Source: Pseudomonas thermotolerans DSM 14292
GTDB taxonomy: Bacteria > Pseudomonadota > Gammaproteobacteria > Pseudomonadales > Pseudomonadaceae
Direction: 5' to 3'
NCBI RefSeq assembly: GCF_000364625.1
Contig: NZ_KB822605.1
Span: 62,001-126,000, forward strand
DNA: 64,000 bases
The translations under genes were made by a program, and so were the position numbers. The stretch's first letter is position 1; every line of letters begins with the position of its first letter. Under the pieces are notes generated by a model that was not told where the DNA came from, made no database searches, and was given only the letters and a program-made list of their open reading frames with translations. This document shows, piece after piece, positions 1 to 10,887 of the stretch.

Positions 1-689
1 TCCGCGAGCTGATCGCCGCCCTGGATACGGTCACCGACGACAAGGCGATCCGCCTGCTGGTCCTCCGCGGCCGCGGCAGGCACTTCTGCGCCGGCGGCGA
101 CCTGGCCTGGATGCAGCAGGCCGCCGAGCTGGACTACAACGGCAACCTGGAGGACGCCCGGCTGCTCGCCGAGTTGCTCCACAACCTCTACCACCTGAAG
201 GTCCCCACCCTCGCCGTGGTGCAGGGTGCAGCCTTTGCCGGCGGTCTGGGGCTGGTCAGCTGCTGCGACCTGGCGATCGGCGCCGCCGACGCCCAGTTCA
301 GCCTCTCCGAGGTGCGCATCGGCCTGGTGCCGGCGACCATCGGGCCCTTCGTCGTCAAGGCCATCGGCCAGCGCGCCGCCAGCCGCTACGCGCTGACTGC
401 CGAGCGCTTCGGCGCCGAGCGTGCGGTACAGCTCGGTCTGCTCTGCGAGGCCTACCCGGTCGAGGAGCTGGACGCCCAGGCCGAGGCCTGGATCACCAAC
501 CTGCTGCTCAACGGCCCAGCCGCCATGGTGGCCTGCAAGGCGCTGTTCCACGAGATCGGTGGCGGCGAACTGACCCCGGCGCTGCGTCGCTACACAGAAA
601 GCGCCATCGCCCGCATCCGCATCAGTCCGGAAGGCCAGGAAGGTCTGCGCGCCTTCTTGGAGAAGCGCAAGCCGGCCTGGCAGCAATGA
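1..689 (+). CDS. liuC: Methylglutaconyl-CoA hydratase, 5'-truncated by window edge
   Basis: This is the C-terminal part of a crotonase-fold enoyl-CoA hydratase; the reading frame is open from base 3 and the start lies outside the window. It should hydrate 3-methylglutaconyl-CoA to HMG-CoA in leucine/isovalerate breakdown. Visible motifs are HFCAGGDLAWM (oxyanion-hole region) and AFAGGLGLVSCCDLAIG followed by SEVRIGLVPATIGP, which carries the catalytic Glu. In ordinary crotonases a Glu sits in the GGGCE block. Here that block reads GGLGL, as is usual in LiuC/AUH-type hydratases. liuD follows 78 bp downstream on the same strand and liuE after it, which is the usual liu operon order. The specific substrate is inferred from the neighbours; the crotonase family is certain. 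Confidence 0.9.
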   Translation, partial: RELIAALDTVTDDKAIRLLVLRGRGRHFCAGGDLAWMQQAAELDYNGNLEDARLLAELLHNLYHLKVPTLAVVQGAAFAGGLGLVSCCDLAIGAADAQFSLSEVRIGLVPATIGPFVVKAIGQRAASRYALTAERFGAERAVQLGLLCEAYPVEELDAQAEAWITNLLLNGPAAMVACKALFHEIGGGELTPALRRYTESAIARIRISPEGQEGLRAFLEKRKPAWQQ

Positions 690-767
690 GCCTCAGCCTG
701 CGGCCCAGCTGATGCCGGGCCGCGGAGCAGAACAAGAACAACAGCAAAATTCCTGGAGCCCAGCCCC

Positions 768-2711
768 ATGATCACCACCCTCCTCGTCGCCAACCGTGGC
801 GAAATCGCCTGCCGGGTGATGCGCACCGCCAAGGCCCTGGGTCTGAAGACCGTCGCCGTGCACAGCGCCATCGACCGCGCCGCCCGCCACGTGCGCGAAG
901 CCGACCTAGCCGTGGACCTCGGCGGCGCCAAGCCGGCGGAAAGCTACCTGCTGGTGGACAAGCTGATCGCCGCCGCCAGGGCCAGCGGCGCCCAGGCCAT
1001 CCATCCCGGCTACGGCTTCCTCTCCGAGAACGCCGGCTTCGCCCGTGCCGTGGAGGACGCCGGGCTGATCTTCCTCGGCCCGCCCGCATCGGCCATCGAG
1101 GCGATGGGCAGCAAGTCCGCGGCCAAGGCGCTGATGGAAGAAGCCGGCGTGCCCCTGGTGCCCGGTTATCACGGCGAGGCCCAGGACCTGGCGACCTTCC
1201 GTGCCGCCGCCGAGCGTATCGGCTACCCGGTACTCCTCAAGGCCGCCGCCGGCGGTGGCGGCAAGGGCATGAAGGTGGTGGAACGCGAGGCCGACCTGGC
1301 CGAAGCCCTGGCCTCCGCCCAGCGCGAAGCCCAGGCGGCGTTCGGCGATGCGCGCATGCTGATCGAGAAGTACCTCCTCAAGCCGCGTCACGTGGAGATC
1401 CAGGTGTTCGCCGACCGCCACGGCAACTGTCTGTACCTCAACGAGCGCGACTGCTCCATCCAGCGGCGCCACCAGAAGGTGGTCGAGGAAGCTCCCGCTC
1501 CCGGCCTGAGCCCGGAACTGCGCCGCGCCATGGGCGAGGCGGCGGTCAAGGCGGCCCAGGCCATCGGCTACGTCGGCGCCGGCACCGTGGAGTTCCTGCT
1601 CGACGAGCGCGGCGACTTCTACTTCATGGAGATGAACACCCGCCTGCAGGTGGAGCACCCGGTCACCGAAGCGATCACCGGCCTCGACCTGGTCGCCTGG
1701 CAGATCCGAGTGGCCCGCGGCGAACCCCTGCCGATCACCCAGGAGCAGGTACCGCTGCACGGCCACGCCATTGAGGTGCGTCTCTACGCGGAGGACCCGG
1801 ACAACGACTTCCTGCCCGCCACCGGCACCCTCGAGCTGTACCGCGAACCGGCCCCCGGCCCGGGCCGCCGGGTGGACAGCGGGGTCAGCGAGGGCGACCT
1901 GGTCTCGCCCTTCTACGACCCCATGCTCGGCAAGCTGATCGCCTGGGGCGAGACCCGCGAGGAGGCCCGCCAGCGCCTGCTGGCCATGCTCGACGAAACC
2001 CTGGTCGGCGGGGTGAAGACCAACCTGGCCTTCCTGCGCCGCGTGCTGGCCCATCCGGCGTTCGCCTCCGCGGAACTGGACACCGGCTTCATTTCCCGCC
2101 ACCAGGCGGTTCTGCTGCCGCTACCCGGCCAGCTGCCAGAAGCTTTCTGGCAGGCCGCCGCCGACGCCTTCATCCAGAGCGAGGCGTCCATGTGCCGCGC
2201 CGACGATCCCCATTCGCCGTGGAGCGCGCGCAACGGCTGGCGCGCTGGCCTAGGCGCGGAAACCGAGCTGCACTTGGTATGCAACGGTAGCGAGCGCAAG
2301 GTGCGCCCCAGCGGCCGCAACCAGCTGCAGGGCGAAAACCTGGTTTGCCCCCGACAGGAGGGCGACACCCAGGTCCAGTACCGCCTGCCGGCGATCCGCC
2401 GCGGCACGACCCTGTACCTGGAATGGCAGGGCGAGCTGCAGGCCGTCAGCCGCTTCGACCCCATCGCCGCGGTGGAGGCCAGCCACGGCCACCAAGGCGG
2501 CCTGACCGCGCCCATGAGCGGCAGCATCGTCCGCGTGCTGGTGGAGGCCGGGCAGCGGGTCGAGGCCGGCACCGCTCTGGTGGTCGTGGAGGCGATGAAG
2601 ATGGAGCACAGCATCCGCGCGCCCCAGGCCGGGGTGGTCAAGGCGCTGTTCTGCGCCGAGGGTGAGCAGGTCAGCGAGGGTACCACGCTAGTGGAGCTGG
2701 AAGAGGCCTGA
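768..2711 (+). CDS. liuD: 3-methylcrotonyl-CoA carboxylase, biotin-containing alpha subunit
   Basis: This 647-residue biotin-dependent carboxylase subunit carboxylates 3-methylcrotonyl-CoA using ATP and bicarbonate, together with the LiuB carboxyltransferase, which should lie upstream of the window. The N-terminus (LLVANRGEIACRVMRTAK) is the biotin-carboxylase N-domain. The ATP-grasp glycine loop KAAAGGGGKGMK lies near residues 162-173, and the EMNTRLQVEHPVTE signature near 290. The C-terminus is a biotinyl/lipoyl domain with the biotin site EAMKME; the acceptor lysine is about K611. Length fits MccA. It sits between liuC and liuE. Assignment to methylcrotonyl-CoA rather than propionyl- or geranyl-CoA rests on those neighbours. 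Confidence 0.93.
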   Translation: MITTLLVANRGEIACRVMRTAKALGLKTVAVHSAIDRAARHVREADLAVDLGGAKPAESYLLVDKLIAAARASGAQAIHPGYGFLSENAGFARAVEDAGLIFLGPPASAIEAMGSKSAAKALMEEAGVPLVPGYHGEAQDLATFRAAAERIGYPVLLKAAAGGGGKGMKVVEREADLAEALASAQREAQAAFGDARMLIEKYLLKPRHVEIQVFADRHGNCLYLNERDCSIQRRHQKVVEEAPAPGLSPELRRAMGEAAVKAAQAIGYVGAGTVEFLLDERGDFYFMEMNTRLQVEHPVTEAITGLDLVAWQIRVARGEPLPITQEQVPLHGHAIEVRLYAEDPDNDFLPATGTLELYREPAPGPGRRVDSGVSEGDLVSPFYDPMLGKLIAWGETREEARQRLLAMLDETLVGGVKTNLAFLRRVLAHPAFASAELDTGFISRHQAVLLPLPGQLPEAFWQAAADAFIQSEASMCRADDPHSPWSARNGWRAGLGAETELHLVCNGSERKVRPSGRNQLQGENLVCPRQEGDTQVQYRLPAIRRGTTLYLEWQGELQAVSRFDPIAAVEASHGHQGGLTAPMSGSIVRVLVEAGQRVEAGTALVVVEAMKMEHSIRAPQAGVVKALFCAEGEQVSEGTTLVELEEA

Positions 2712-2722
2712 ATCCGCTATTC

Positions 2723-2754
2723 CCTCTCCCTCGGGAGAGGATTAGGGTGAGGGC
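2723..2754. repeat. CCCTCTCC/GGGAGAGG intergenic inverted repeat (copy 1)
   Basis: The gap between liuD and liuE holds CCTCTCCC (2724-2731) and GGGAGAGG (2734-2741) around a two-base spacer, followed by a TTAGGGTGAGGG tail. Related elements with the same arms occur at 37527 and 53338 in this window. The pattern matches a widespread Pseudomonas-type intergenic palindrome. It lies inside an operon, so it may form an mRNA hairpin between the two genes. There is no T-tract, so I do not call it a terminator. Confidence 0.7.
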
Positions 2755-2794
2755 CCTCTGCCCTGCCCCAACGAACCCATTCGTGAGGAATGCC

Positions 2795-3703
2795 ATGAAC
2801 CTGCCCAAACACGTCCGCCTGGTAGAAGTCGGCCCGCGCGACGGCCTGCAGAACGAGAAACAGCCGATCAGCGTGGACGACAAGGTCCGCCTGGTGGACG
2901 ACCTGTCCGCCGCCGGGCTCGGCTACGTCGAGGTCGGCAGCTTCGTGTCGCCCAAGTGGGTACCGCAGATGGCCGGCAGCGCCGAGGTGTTCGCCCGCAT
3001 CCAGCGCAAGCCGGGCGTCACCTACGCGGCGCTGACGCCCAACCTCAAGGGCTTCGAGGCGGCGCTCGAGTCCCGGGTCGAGGAAGTCGCGGTGTTCGCG
3101 GCCGCCTCCGAGTCCTTCTCGCAGAAGAACATCAACTGCTCCATCGCCGAGAGCCTGGCGCGCTTCGTGCCGGTGATGGAGGCCGCCAAAGCCCATGGCG
3201 TGCGGGTGCGCGGCTACGTGTCCTGCGTGCTCGGCTGCCCCTACGAGGGCAAGGTGAAGACCGAGCAGGTCGCCGCCGTGGCCCGGGAACTCTACGCCAT
3301 GGGGTGCTACGAGGTGTCCTTGGGCGACACCATCGGCGTCGGCACCGCCGGCGCGGCCCGCCGCCTGTTCGAGGTGGTCGGCCGTGACGTGCCACGGGAG
3401 AGGCTCGCCGGGCACTTCCACGACACCTACGGGCAGGCCTTGGCCAACATCTACGCGAGCCTGCTGGAAGGCATCGCGGTGTTCGACAGCTCGGTGGCCG
3501 GCCTCGGCGGCTGCCCCTACGCCAAGGGCGCCACCGGCAACGTGGCCAGCGAAGACGTGGTCTACCTGCTCGACGGTCTGGGCATCGACACCGGCATCGA
3601 CCTCGACCGTCTGATCGCCGCCGGCCAGCGCATCTGCCGGGTGCTGGGTCGCGCCAGCGGCTCGCGGGTCGCCCGGGCCCGGAACCCGGAGTGCGCGGCC
3701 TGA
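2795..3703 (+). CDS. liuE: Hydroxymethylglutaryl-CoA lyase
   Basis: This lyase (302 residues from the chosen start) splits HMG-CoA into acetyl-CoA and acetoacetate, the last step of leucine degradation. Visible motifs are VEVGPRDGLQNE (active-site Arg-Asp near the N-terminus), SLGDTIGVGTAG, HFHDTYGQALANI (metal-binding His-x-His) and the signature GLGGCPYAKGATGNVASED containing the catalytic Cys. I chose ATG 2795 because GTGAGGA lies just upstream and conserved sequence begins at once. An in-frame upstream start at 2747 would run through the repeat. It follows liuD and precedes an acetoacetyl-CoA synthetase that can use its product. Confidence 0.95.
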   Translation: MNLPKHVRLVEVGPRDGLQNEKQPISVDDKVRLVDDLSAAGLGYVEVGSFVSPKWVPQMAGSAEVFARIQRKPGVTYAALTPNLKGFEAALESRVEEVAVFAAASESFSQKNINCSIAESLARFVPVMEAAKAHGVRVRGYVSCVLGCPYEGKVKTEQVAAVARELYAMGCYEVSLGDTIGVGTAGAARRLFEVVGRDVPRERLAGHFHDTYGQALANIYASLLEGIAVFDSSVAGLGGCPYAKGATGNVASEDVVYLLDGLGIDTGIDLDRLIAAGQRICRVLGRASGSRVARARNPECAA

Positions 3704-3765
3704 GCCTGCGGGCGACGCTCCCTCTGCTGTACTGATCGATAACAAGAAACACCGGAGCCTCCCGT

Positions 3766-5721
<1,956 letters not shown>

Positions 5722-5730
5722 GCGTTCCTT

Positions 5731-5777
5731 GGGCGGACCGGACGAGCCGCCGCGCTCCGGTCCGCCCGCTTTTCTTT
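5731..5777 (+). terminator. Rho-independent terminator of the liu/acetoacetyl-CoA synthetase operon
   Basis: A perfect 12-bp stem, GGGCGGACCGGA (5731-5742) with TCCGGTCCGCCC (5756-5767), has a 13-base loop and is followed by TTTTCTTT. It begins ten bases after the synthetase stop codon. Confidence 0.88.
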
Positions 5778-5829
5778 CCCGCAGGCAACGGCGATGATGG
5801 CGCCTCCTCCTGGCTCCCGACGCTTCGAG

Positions 5830-7014
5830 ATGGCCAACCCAGACGCATCCACAGCCCATTCCACGGCGGTCACCCTGCGCATCCTCGCCGTCGTGCTCTT
5901 TTCCTTTCTCGGCTACCTGTGCGCCGGCATTCCCCTGGCGGTGTTGCCCGGCTACGTGCATCACGACCTGGGCTTCAGCAGCGTGGTCGCCGGCCTGGCG
6001 ATCGGCCTGCAGTATTTCGCCACCCTGCTCTTCCGCCCGCTGGCCGGCCGCCTGGCCGATACCTTCGGCTGCAAGCCGGGGGTCCACTACGGACTGCTCG
6101 GCATCGCCATCAGCGGCATGCTGACCCTGCTCTCCCCGCTGCTGCAGCACTGGCCATTGCCCAGCCTGGTGGTCCTCCTCGCCGGGCGTCTGGTGCTCGG
6201 CGCGGCGCTGAGCATCATCGGCATCAGCGCCATCGCCTGGGGCATCGACCGGGTCGGCGCCGACAACACCGCGCGGGTGATCTCCTGGAACGGTATCGCC
6301 GCCTACGCGGCGCTGGGCATAGGCGCGCCCCTGGGCGTCGGCCTGGCCGAGCTGCTCGGCGTCTGGGCAATAGGCGCGGCCCTGGCCCTGCTTGCCGGGC
6401 TGGGCCTGCTGCTGCTCTGGCCGAAGCCGGCGCCGGCGGTGATTGCCGGCGAGCGACTGCCGTTCGTTTCTGTGCTCTGGCAGGTCACCCCCTGTGGCCT
6501 GGGCCTGGCGCTCGGCTCCATCGGCTACGGCACCCTGACCACCTTCATCACCCTGTTCTTCGCCAGCCGAGGCTGGAGCGGCGCGGCCTACTGCCTGACC
6601 GCCTTCGGCGCGGCCTTCATCGTCGCCCGGCTGCTGTTCATCAACAGCATCAACCGCCTGGGCGGCTATAACGTGGCCATCGCCTGCCTGGGCATCGAGG
6701 CCCTAGGGCTGCTGCTGCTCTGGCTGACCGCCTCGCCGGCTCTGGCCCTGCTCGGATCGGGACTGGCTGGCTTCGGCCTGTCGCTGGTCTATCCGGCGCT
6801 GGGCATGGAGGTCATCGGCCGCATCCCGGCCAGCAACCGCAGCGCCGGCCTGGGGGCCTATGCGGTGTTTTTCGACCTGGCCCTGGGTGCCGCCGGCCCG
6901 CTGATGGGCCTGGTGATCGGCCAGCACGGCTATCCGGCGGCCTTTCTGGTCGCCGCCCTGCTGTCCGCCGCCGGCATGCTGCTGAGCCTGGGCCTGGCCC
7001 TGAACCGACGTTAG
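5830..7014 (+). CDS. Major facilitator superfamily transporter (YhhS/YfcJ-like)
   Basis: This is a hydrophobic protein of about 394 residues with roughly twelve membrane segments. The loop between helices 2 and 3 reads [15 protein letters not shown], the MFS A-motif (G-x-L-a-D-x-x-G/R). The family resemblance is to the E. coli YhhS/YfcJ group of putative exporters; the substrate is unknown. The start is uncertain. ATG 5830 begins a normal MFS N-terminus, and ATG codons at 5794 and 5797 would add 11-12 residues rich in Pro and Arg. None has a strong ribosome site. The next gene begins 16 bp after the stop, so the two may be cotranscribed. Confidence 0.8.
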   Translation: MANPDASTAHSTAVTLRILAVVLFSFLGYLCAGIPLAVLPGYVHHDLGFSSVVAGLAIGLQYFATLLFRPLAGRLADTFGCKPGVHYGLLGIAISGMLTLLSPLLQHWPLPSLVVLLAGRLVLGAALSIIGISAIAWGIDRVGADNTARVISWNGIAAYAALGIGAPLGVGLAELLGVWAIGAALALLAGLGLLLLWPKPAPAVIAGERLPFVSVLWQVTPCGLGLALGSIGYGTLTTFITLFFASRGWSGAAYCLTAFGAAFIVARLLFINSINRLGGYNVAIACLGIEALGLLLLWLTASPALALLGSGLAGFGLSLVYPALGMEVIGRIPASNRSAGLGAYAVFFDLALGAAGPLMGLVIGQHGYPAAFLVAALLSAAGMLLSLGLALNRR

Positions 7015-7029
7015 GAGAAGGAGTGCCTG

Positions 7030-7386
7030 ATGACCGCCGATGAGGTCGCCGCCTTCTGCCTGCAGCTGCCCGGTACCCAGGAAGAGGTCAAGTGGGTGCG
7101 CAACCGGGTGTTCTCGGTGGCCGGCAACAAGATGTTCGCGATTCTGGACCTGTACGACGGCAGCCTGGCGTTCAAGGTCGATGCGGAGTTGTTCCTCGGC
7201 TACGTGGATCGCCCCGGTATCCATCCGGCGCCCTACCTGGCGCGGGCGCACTGGATCTGCATGGATCCGCCCTTCACCATGGGCGACGAGGAACTGCGCA
7301 GGCTGCTGATTCGTTCCCACCAATTGGTGGTGCGCAGGCTACCGAAACGCCGTCAGCCGGGGCTGCTGCTGGACGATGTGGGCTAG
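7030..7386 (+). CDS. MmcQ/YjbR family protein
   Basis: This 118-residue protein shows the MmcQ/YjbR fold pattern: N-terminal TADEVAAFCLQLPGTQEEVKW, a central strand block RVFSVAGNKMFAIL, then LAFKVDAE and a region around HWICMD. Members have a CyaY-like fold with a proposed double-wing DNA-binding surface, but their cellular role is not settled. It has a good AGGAGAAGGAG ribosome site and follows the MFS gene closely, which suggests a two-gene unit. Confidence 0.85.
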   Translation: MTADEVAAFCLQLPGTQEEVKWVRNRVFSVAGNKMFAILDLYDGSLAFKVDAELFLGYVDRPGIHPAPYLARAHWICMDPPFTMGDEELRRLLIRSHQLVVRRLPKRRQPGLLLDDVG

Positions 7387-7388
7387 AC

Positions 7389-7410
7389 AGCGCAGGATGC
7401 CCGCTGCGCT
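7389..7410. terminator. Weak hairpin between convergent genes
   Basis: A 7-bp stem, AGCGCAG (7389-7395) with CTGCGCT (7404-7410), lies in the short gap between the MmcQ-like gene and uppP, which converge. There is no T-tract, so termination is only a possibility. Confidence 0.3.
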
Positions 7411-7425
7411 CCCCGTGCCGGACGA

Positions 7426-8256
7426 TCAGCCCTGGGCGGTGGACCAGTCGATCCAGCCGAACTGCCAGGTGAGCAGGATCAGGATGCCGAAGCCGATCCG
7501 GTACCAGGCGAAGGCCGCGTAGCTGTGGCTGCCGATGAACTTGAGCAGGCCGCGCACGGCGATCATGGCGAAGATGAAGGAGGTCACGAAGCCCACGGCG
7601 AACACCGGCAGGTCCTCGGGCTGGAACAGCTCGCGGTACTTGTAGCCGGAGTACACCGCCGCGCCCACCATGGTGGGCATGGCCAGGAAGAAGGAGAACT
7701 CGGTGGCGGCCTTGCGCGACAGGCCGAACAGCAGGCCGCCGATGATGGTCGCGCCGGAACGCGAGGTGCCGGGGATCATCGCCAGGCACTGGGCGAAGCC
7801 GATCTTCAGCGCCGAGGTCCAGTTCATGTCGTCCACCGTCTCGGTATGCACCCGATGCTGACGGCGTTCCGCCCATAGCATGATCACTCCGCCGACCAGC
7901 AGCGCTGCGGCCACGGTGATGGGGTTGAACAGGTATTCGTGGATCAGGTCGGCGAACAGCACGCCAAGGACCAGCGCCGGGCAGAAGGCGATCAGCAGAT
8001 TGGCGGTGAAGCGCTGGGCCTGACGTTCCCTGGGCAGGCCGAGGGTCACGTCGAGGATCTTGCCGCGGTACTCCCAGACCACCGCGAGGATGGCGGCCAG
8101 CTGGATGATGATGTTGAAGGCGATGGCACGCTCGCCGCCGAAGCCGAGCAGGTCCGCGACGATGATCTGGTGGCCAGTGCTGGAAATGGGCAGGAACTCC
8201 GTCAATCCCTCGACGATGCCCAGAATCATCGCCTGAGCGTTAACCCAGAAGTCCAT
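7426..8256 (-). CDS. uppP: Undecaprenyl-diphosphatase
   Basis: This 276-residue polytopic inner-membrane protein dephosphorylates undecaprenyl diphosphate, recycling the lipid carrier of peptidoglycan synthesis. The BacA/UppP signatures are present: E16-x-x-x-E20 followed by FLPISSTGH (conserved His29), and [10 protein letters not shown] in the second half. Length and motif spacing are normal for the family, and extra copy number is known to give bacitracin resistance. It stands alone, convergent with the upstream MmcQ-like gene. Confidence 0.95.
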   Translation of the reverse strand: MDFWVNAQAMILGIVEGLTEFLPISSTGHQIIVADLLGFGGERAIAFNIIIQLAAILAVVWEYRGKILDVTLGLPRERQAQRFTANLLIAFCPALVLGVLFADLIHEYLFNPITVAAALLVGGVIMLWAERRQHRVHTETVDDMNWTSALKIGFAQCLAMIPGTSRSGATIIGGLLFGLSRKAATEFSFFLAMPTMVGAAVYSGYKYRELFQPEDLPVFAVGFVTSFIFAMIAVRGLLKFIGSHSYAAFAWYRIGFGILILLTWQFGWIDWSTAQG

Positions 8257-8619
8257 GTAAATCCCCCGTGTGCGACGCGCCGGTGCGCCGTTGCCTATGA
8301 ATGGATGCGAATGAGTAGAGGGTTGCCAGCGGACGGCAGACCCGCCCTGGCGAATGCCGGCTCCCTGGAATCCGAGGGCGCGTCAGGAGCCTCTAGGCCC
8401 CTGGTGCCCGCGTCGAAGGGACGGAATGCTACCAGAGCCCGGCAGGGGGCGCACTGTCTTGCTCCCGCAACACTCGGCAGGCGTGGAGCCCCTGGAATCC
8501 GCCGGCGTCGGGGCTTGAGCGGAAGCTGTATCAGTTTGGTTACAGGCGCTGAATTCGGCTTCAGGCCGCCTAGCACCGGACTTGCGGCGGTTTTCGCGGC
8601 TCCGGACGGCCTCTGGAAT

Positions 8620-8635
8620 GTTTCAGAAATGAGAC
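8620..8635. promoter_or_regulatory. Inverted repeat, candidate activator site upstream of fapA
   Basis: GTTTCA (8620-8625), GAAA, TGAGAC (8630-8635): five of six arm bases pair. The element lies about 65-80 bp upstream of the candidate -24 element, a normal distance for a sigma-54 enhancer-binding protein. Its role as a binding site is inference. Confidence 0.35.
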
Positions 8636-8699
8636 AGATGGCACCCTCCGCCTCTTAAAATCCCCGCCAAGTCATTGATTGGCCAAAGGATTTTCAAAA

Positions 8700-8715
8700 C
8701 GGCACAAGTCCTGCC
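8700..8715 (+). promoter_or_regulatory. Candidate sigma-54 (-24/-12) promoter of fapABCDEF
   Basis: CGGCACAAGTCCTGCC fits the RpoN consensus TGGCAC-N5-TTGC well: GG (8701-8702) and GC (8713-8714) are exactly ten bases apart and the -24 core GGCAC is perfect. Transcription would start near 8726, leaving a leader of about 44 bases before fapA. A gene for a sigma-54 activator lies just beyond the operon (13746-15074). Confidence 0.6.
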
Positions 8716-8769
8716 TCAGGTGCAACGAGCACCGGGCCCAAGGCCTGACAAGGAATAAGGACTACTGCC

Positions 8770-9219
8770 ATGGATCGTTACATTCGCTTCGCCGCGTTTT
8801 CGTTCATCGCCGTGGCTGGCCTTTCCATGCTTCCTGTGGACCTTCCGCAGGCCGCAGGAGACGGCACCATAGTGCTGCAGCGTACCGTGCAGCCGCGCAT
8901 GGCCACCCGGCCGACCATGGTGCCGGATCCCAATCCAATCACCGTCAATCCGAACATCTCCCCCCAGGTCCAAGGCCTGATGAGCACCACCGAGCTGGAT
9001 GACGGCGACTTCGCCCAGGTCACCTCCGGCTCCACCCTGACCCGCCACATCATGCCCGGCGGCCACATCCCCGGCCTGAATGCGGGGTCAAGCCAGTCGT
9101 TGCCTGGGGCTGGCGGCGGGTCCGCTCCGGGCGCCAGTGGCAATGCCATCGCCAATCAGGTCAATAGCGCCGTGAAGCAGGGCCTAGCCCCGCTGCAGGC
9201 GCTCACCGGAGGGCGCTGA
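8770..9219 (+). CDS. fapA: Functional amyloid system protein FapA
   Basis: This 149-residue exported protein begins with a signal-peptide-like segment (residues 1 to about 28) and continues with low-complexity sequence. The block [21 protein letters not shown](T) and a C-terminal [19 protein letters not shown] are features of Pseudomonas FapA. FapA is thought to be a periplasmic chaperone-like factor that influences which Fap subunit enters the fibril. It is first in the operon, with an AAGGA ribosome site and fapB starting one base after its stop. The identification rests on position and the conserved [11 protein letters not shown] block. Confidence 0.88.
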   Translation: MDRYIRFAAFSFIAVAGLSMLPVDLPQAAGDGTIVLQRTVQPRMATRPTMVPDPNPITVNPNISPQVQGLMSTTELDDGDFAQVTSGSTLTRHIMPGGHIPGLNAGSSQSLPGAGGGSAPGASGNAIANQVNSAVKQGLAPLQALTGGR

Positions 9220-9220
9220 C

Positions 9221-9799
9221 ATGAAACGCCTGGCACTCCTTCTGGGGGTCGCGCTACCTGCGCTGGCGTTGGCCGACGGCCTGCATTCGCAAAACACCGC
9301 CAGCCTGACCGCCAGCGGCAGCGGCTACAGCGGCGTGATGTCGATCAACCAGGCCGCCGGCGACCTGCATCAGCAGATCAACGGTCGGGCCCTGGCGATC
9401 GGCGAGCAGGCCGGCGCCAAGCTCCGCTATCGCCAGAGCAACAACGCTGAGCTGCCCGCCGTCCCGCTCGATGCCACCGCCTCCATCAACGGCAGTGCCT
9501 TCAGCCGGGGAGCGGGCGTGCTGGGCGTCAACCAGTCCGCTGGAGTAGGCAACCAACAGATCAACGCTTTCCGCACGAGTATCAGCACCCGCGGGGAAAG
9601 TCTGGATGACAGCGTCCTCGCTCAGCAGAGCGTGGCGTTGCCGAAGAGCTCGGGTCCGGCTGGATCGGAGGCCGGCAGGCGGATCGTCAATACCGACGAC
9701 CGTGCATTCGCAGGCAGTAGTGGTGTCGTACAGCTGAACCAGAGTGCAGGGGTGGGAAACCGAACGGTCAACACCTTCAGCATCAGGGTCGCGGATTGA
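9221..9799 (+). CDS. fapB: Minor amyloid subunit FapB
   Basis: This 192-residue secreted protein has a signal peptide (about residues 1-18, ending ALALADG). It carries three imperfect amyloid repeats at roughly 38-60 ([20 protein letters not shown]), 99-121 ([19 protein letters not shown]) and 168-190 ([19 protein letters not shown]). The Gln/Asn pattern N-Q-[AS]-A-G-x-x-x-Q-x-[IV]-N is the Fap repeat shared with FapC. FapB is regarded as a minor component or nucleator of the fibril. fapC follows 47 bp downstream. Confidence 0.92.
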   Translation: MKRLALLLGVALPALALADGLHSQNTASLTASGSGYSGVMSINQAAGDLHQQINGRALAIGEQAGAKLRYRQSNNAELPAVPLDATASINGSAFSRGAGVLGVNQSAGVGNQQINAFRTSISTRGESLDDSVLAQQSVALPKSSGPAGSEAGRRIVNTDDRAFAGSSGVVQLNQSAGVGNRTVNTFSIRVAD

Positions 9800-9846
9800 C
9801 CCTAATAACTCGTGACGTCAACACGTAATTGGCAAGGAGAAACACC

Positions 9847-10797
9847 ATGAGAGCATCGATGGCAATGAAACCTCTGGTATTCGCCATTGCAGCCACAATG
9901 GCAGCCGGGGCATGGGCAGATAGCCGGGACCGTAGACCCCACGATCCGTACCTCACCTGGGATGCCGGAGCGAAGGCGGAAGTCAGGAATAACCAGGACA
10001 TGAGCGGCAACTTCGTCAATAACGAAGCAACCAAGAACACTGCCAACGCCGACAACGTCGGCAATGGCAGCGCGGGCAACCTCGGCGTCAACCTGGCAGG
10101 CGGCAACGTCAACCAGCAGGCCAATGAAGCGGCTCTGGCCACCGCGGATGAAGCATTCATCTTCGGTACTGCAGTTGCCAGCGTGAACGTTACCCAGAAC
10201 AACCATGGCAACACGGTGAAGAACTTCTCCACCCAGAACAATGCCACGGGTAACGGCGTCGCCAATGGTGCCTCGGGCAACATCGGCATCAACCTGGCGG
10301 CCGGCAACTACATCCAGCAGAAAAACGCCATGACCGCAGCCGTTTCCGGCGGGCGTTACGTCGAAGCCTATGCCGGAGCTACCCAGTCCCTTGGTGGCGC
10401 TCAGGTATTCAACGAAGCCAATCTCAAGGCCGAGTACAAACCCGTGGTACTGGGCGTAGCCCTGGGTGGTGGCTATGTCGGTGGCGGTGTCGGCGTGATC
10501 CACGACGAAGAGCCGTACAAGATCGAGGATGGCCGCAAGAGCGACACCATCAAGTCCAAGTACGATCCGGATCCGTTCGGATTCGTGGAAGCCGGCGCCA
10601 TCGCCTTGGGTGGCGTAGCCTCCGGCTGGGTTCCGGTGGGCGCCACCGTTCACCAGGCCGTGGTCAACAACGCCAGTCTGAGCAACTCGCTGAACAACAG
10701 CTCCGGCAACGTCGGTGCGAACATCGCAGCGGGCAGCCACAACCAGCAGATCAACTCGCTGTCGATCGCTGCTGGTTGTAACGCTTGCCCAAAGTGA
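9847..10797 (+). CDS. fapC: Major amyloid subunit FapC
   Basis: This 316-residue protein is the main fibre-forming subunit of the Fap biofilm amyloid. It has a signal peptide ending near AGAWAD (residue 25) and three repeats at about 68-97 (NVGNGSAGNLGVNLAGGNV), 133-165 (GNGVANGASGNIGINLAAGN) and 280-308 (NNSSGNVGANIAAGSHNQQ). They are separated by linkers of unequal length, the second about 115 residues and Gly-rich. The protein ends C311-N-A-C314-PK, the CxxC motif typical of FapC. I chose ATG 9847 because AAGGAG lies 8 bases upstream; a TTG at 9829 would place extra charged residues before the signal peptide. The repeats diverge little from those of FapB. Confidence 0.95.
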   Translation: MRASMAMKPLVFAIAATMAAGAWADSRDRRPHDPYLTWDAGAKAEVRNNQDMSGNFVNNEATKNTANADNVGNGSAGNLGVNLAGGNVNQQANEAALATADEAFIFGTAVASVNVTQNNHGNTVKNFSTQNNATGNGVANGASGNIGINLAAGNYIQQKNAMTAAVSGGRYVEAYAGATQSLGGAQVFNEANLKAEYKPVVLGVALGGGYVGGGVGVIHDEEPYKIEDGRKSDTIKSKYDPDPFGFVEAGAIALGGVASGWVPVGATVHQAVVNNASLSNSLNNSSGNVGANIAAGSHNQQINSLSIAAGCNACPK

Positions 10798-10887
10798 TAC
10801 CGCAGGGAAACAAACTGTCGTTCTAGCTGTGTAGTTTGGGGAGGGGTTCCAGCGGACCCCTCCTTTTCCCTGCGAAGGAACATCGCC

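Larger units (their letters stand above)
8257..8769. other. Intergenic region upstream of the fap operon (513 bp)
   Basis: This gap separates uppP (leftward) from fapA (rightward). I see no convincing gene. A 93-codon open frame on the minus strand (8295-8576) has arginine/proline-rich composition and no recognisable motif. The right half looks regulatory: an inverted repeat at 8620-8635, a TTGGCCAA palindrome at 8679-8686, and a -24/-12 promoter candidate at 8700-8715. Confidence 0.6.

Noticed and set aside
906..2102. 398-codon open frame antisense to liuD
   Set aside because: liuD is a clear biotin carboxylase; the antisense protein has no recognisable motif.
8295..8576. 93-codon open frame on the minus strand before fapA
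   Set aside because: Arg/Pro-rich composition, no family motif and no ribosome site; open frames of this size are common by chance at this GC content.
8639..8651. TGGCAC followed by GC upstream of fapA as a -24/-12 promoter
   Set aside because: GG and GC are eight bases apart, not ten, and the -12 element is absent; the site at 8700 fits far better.
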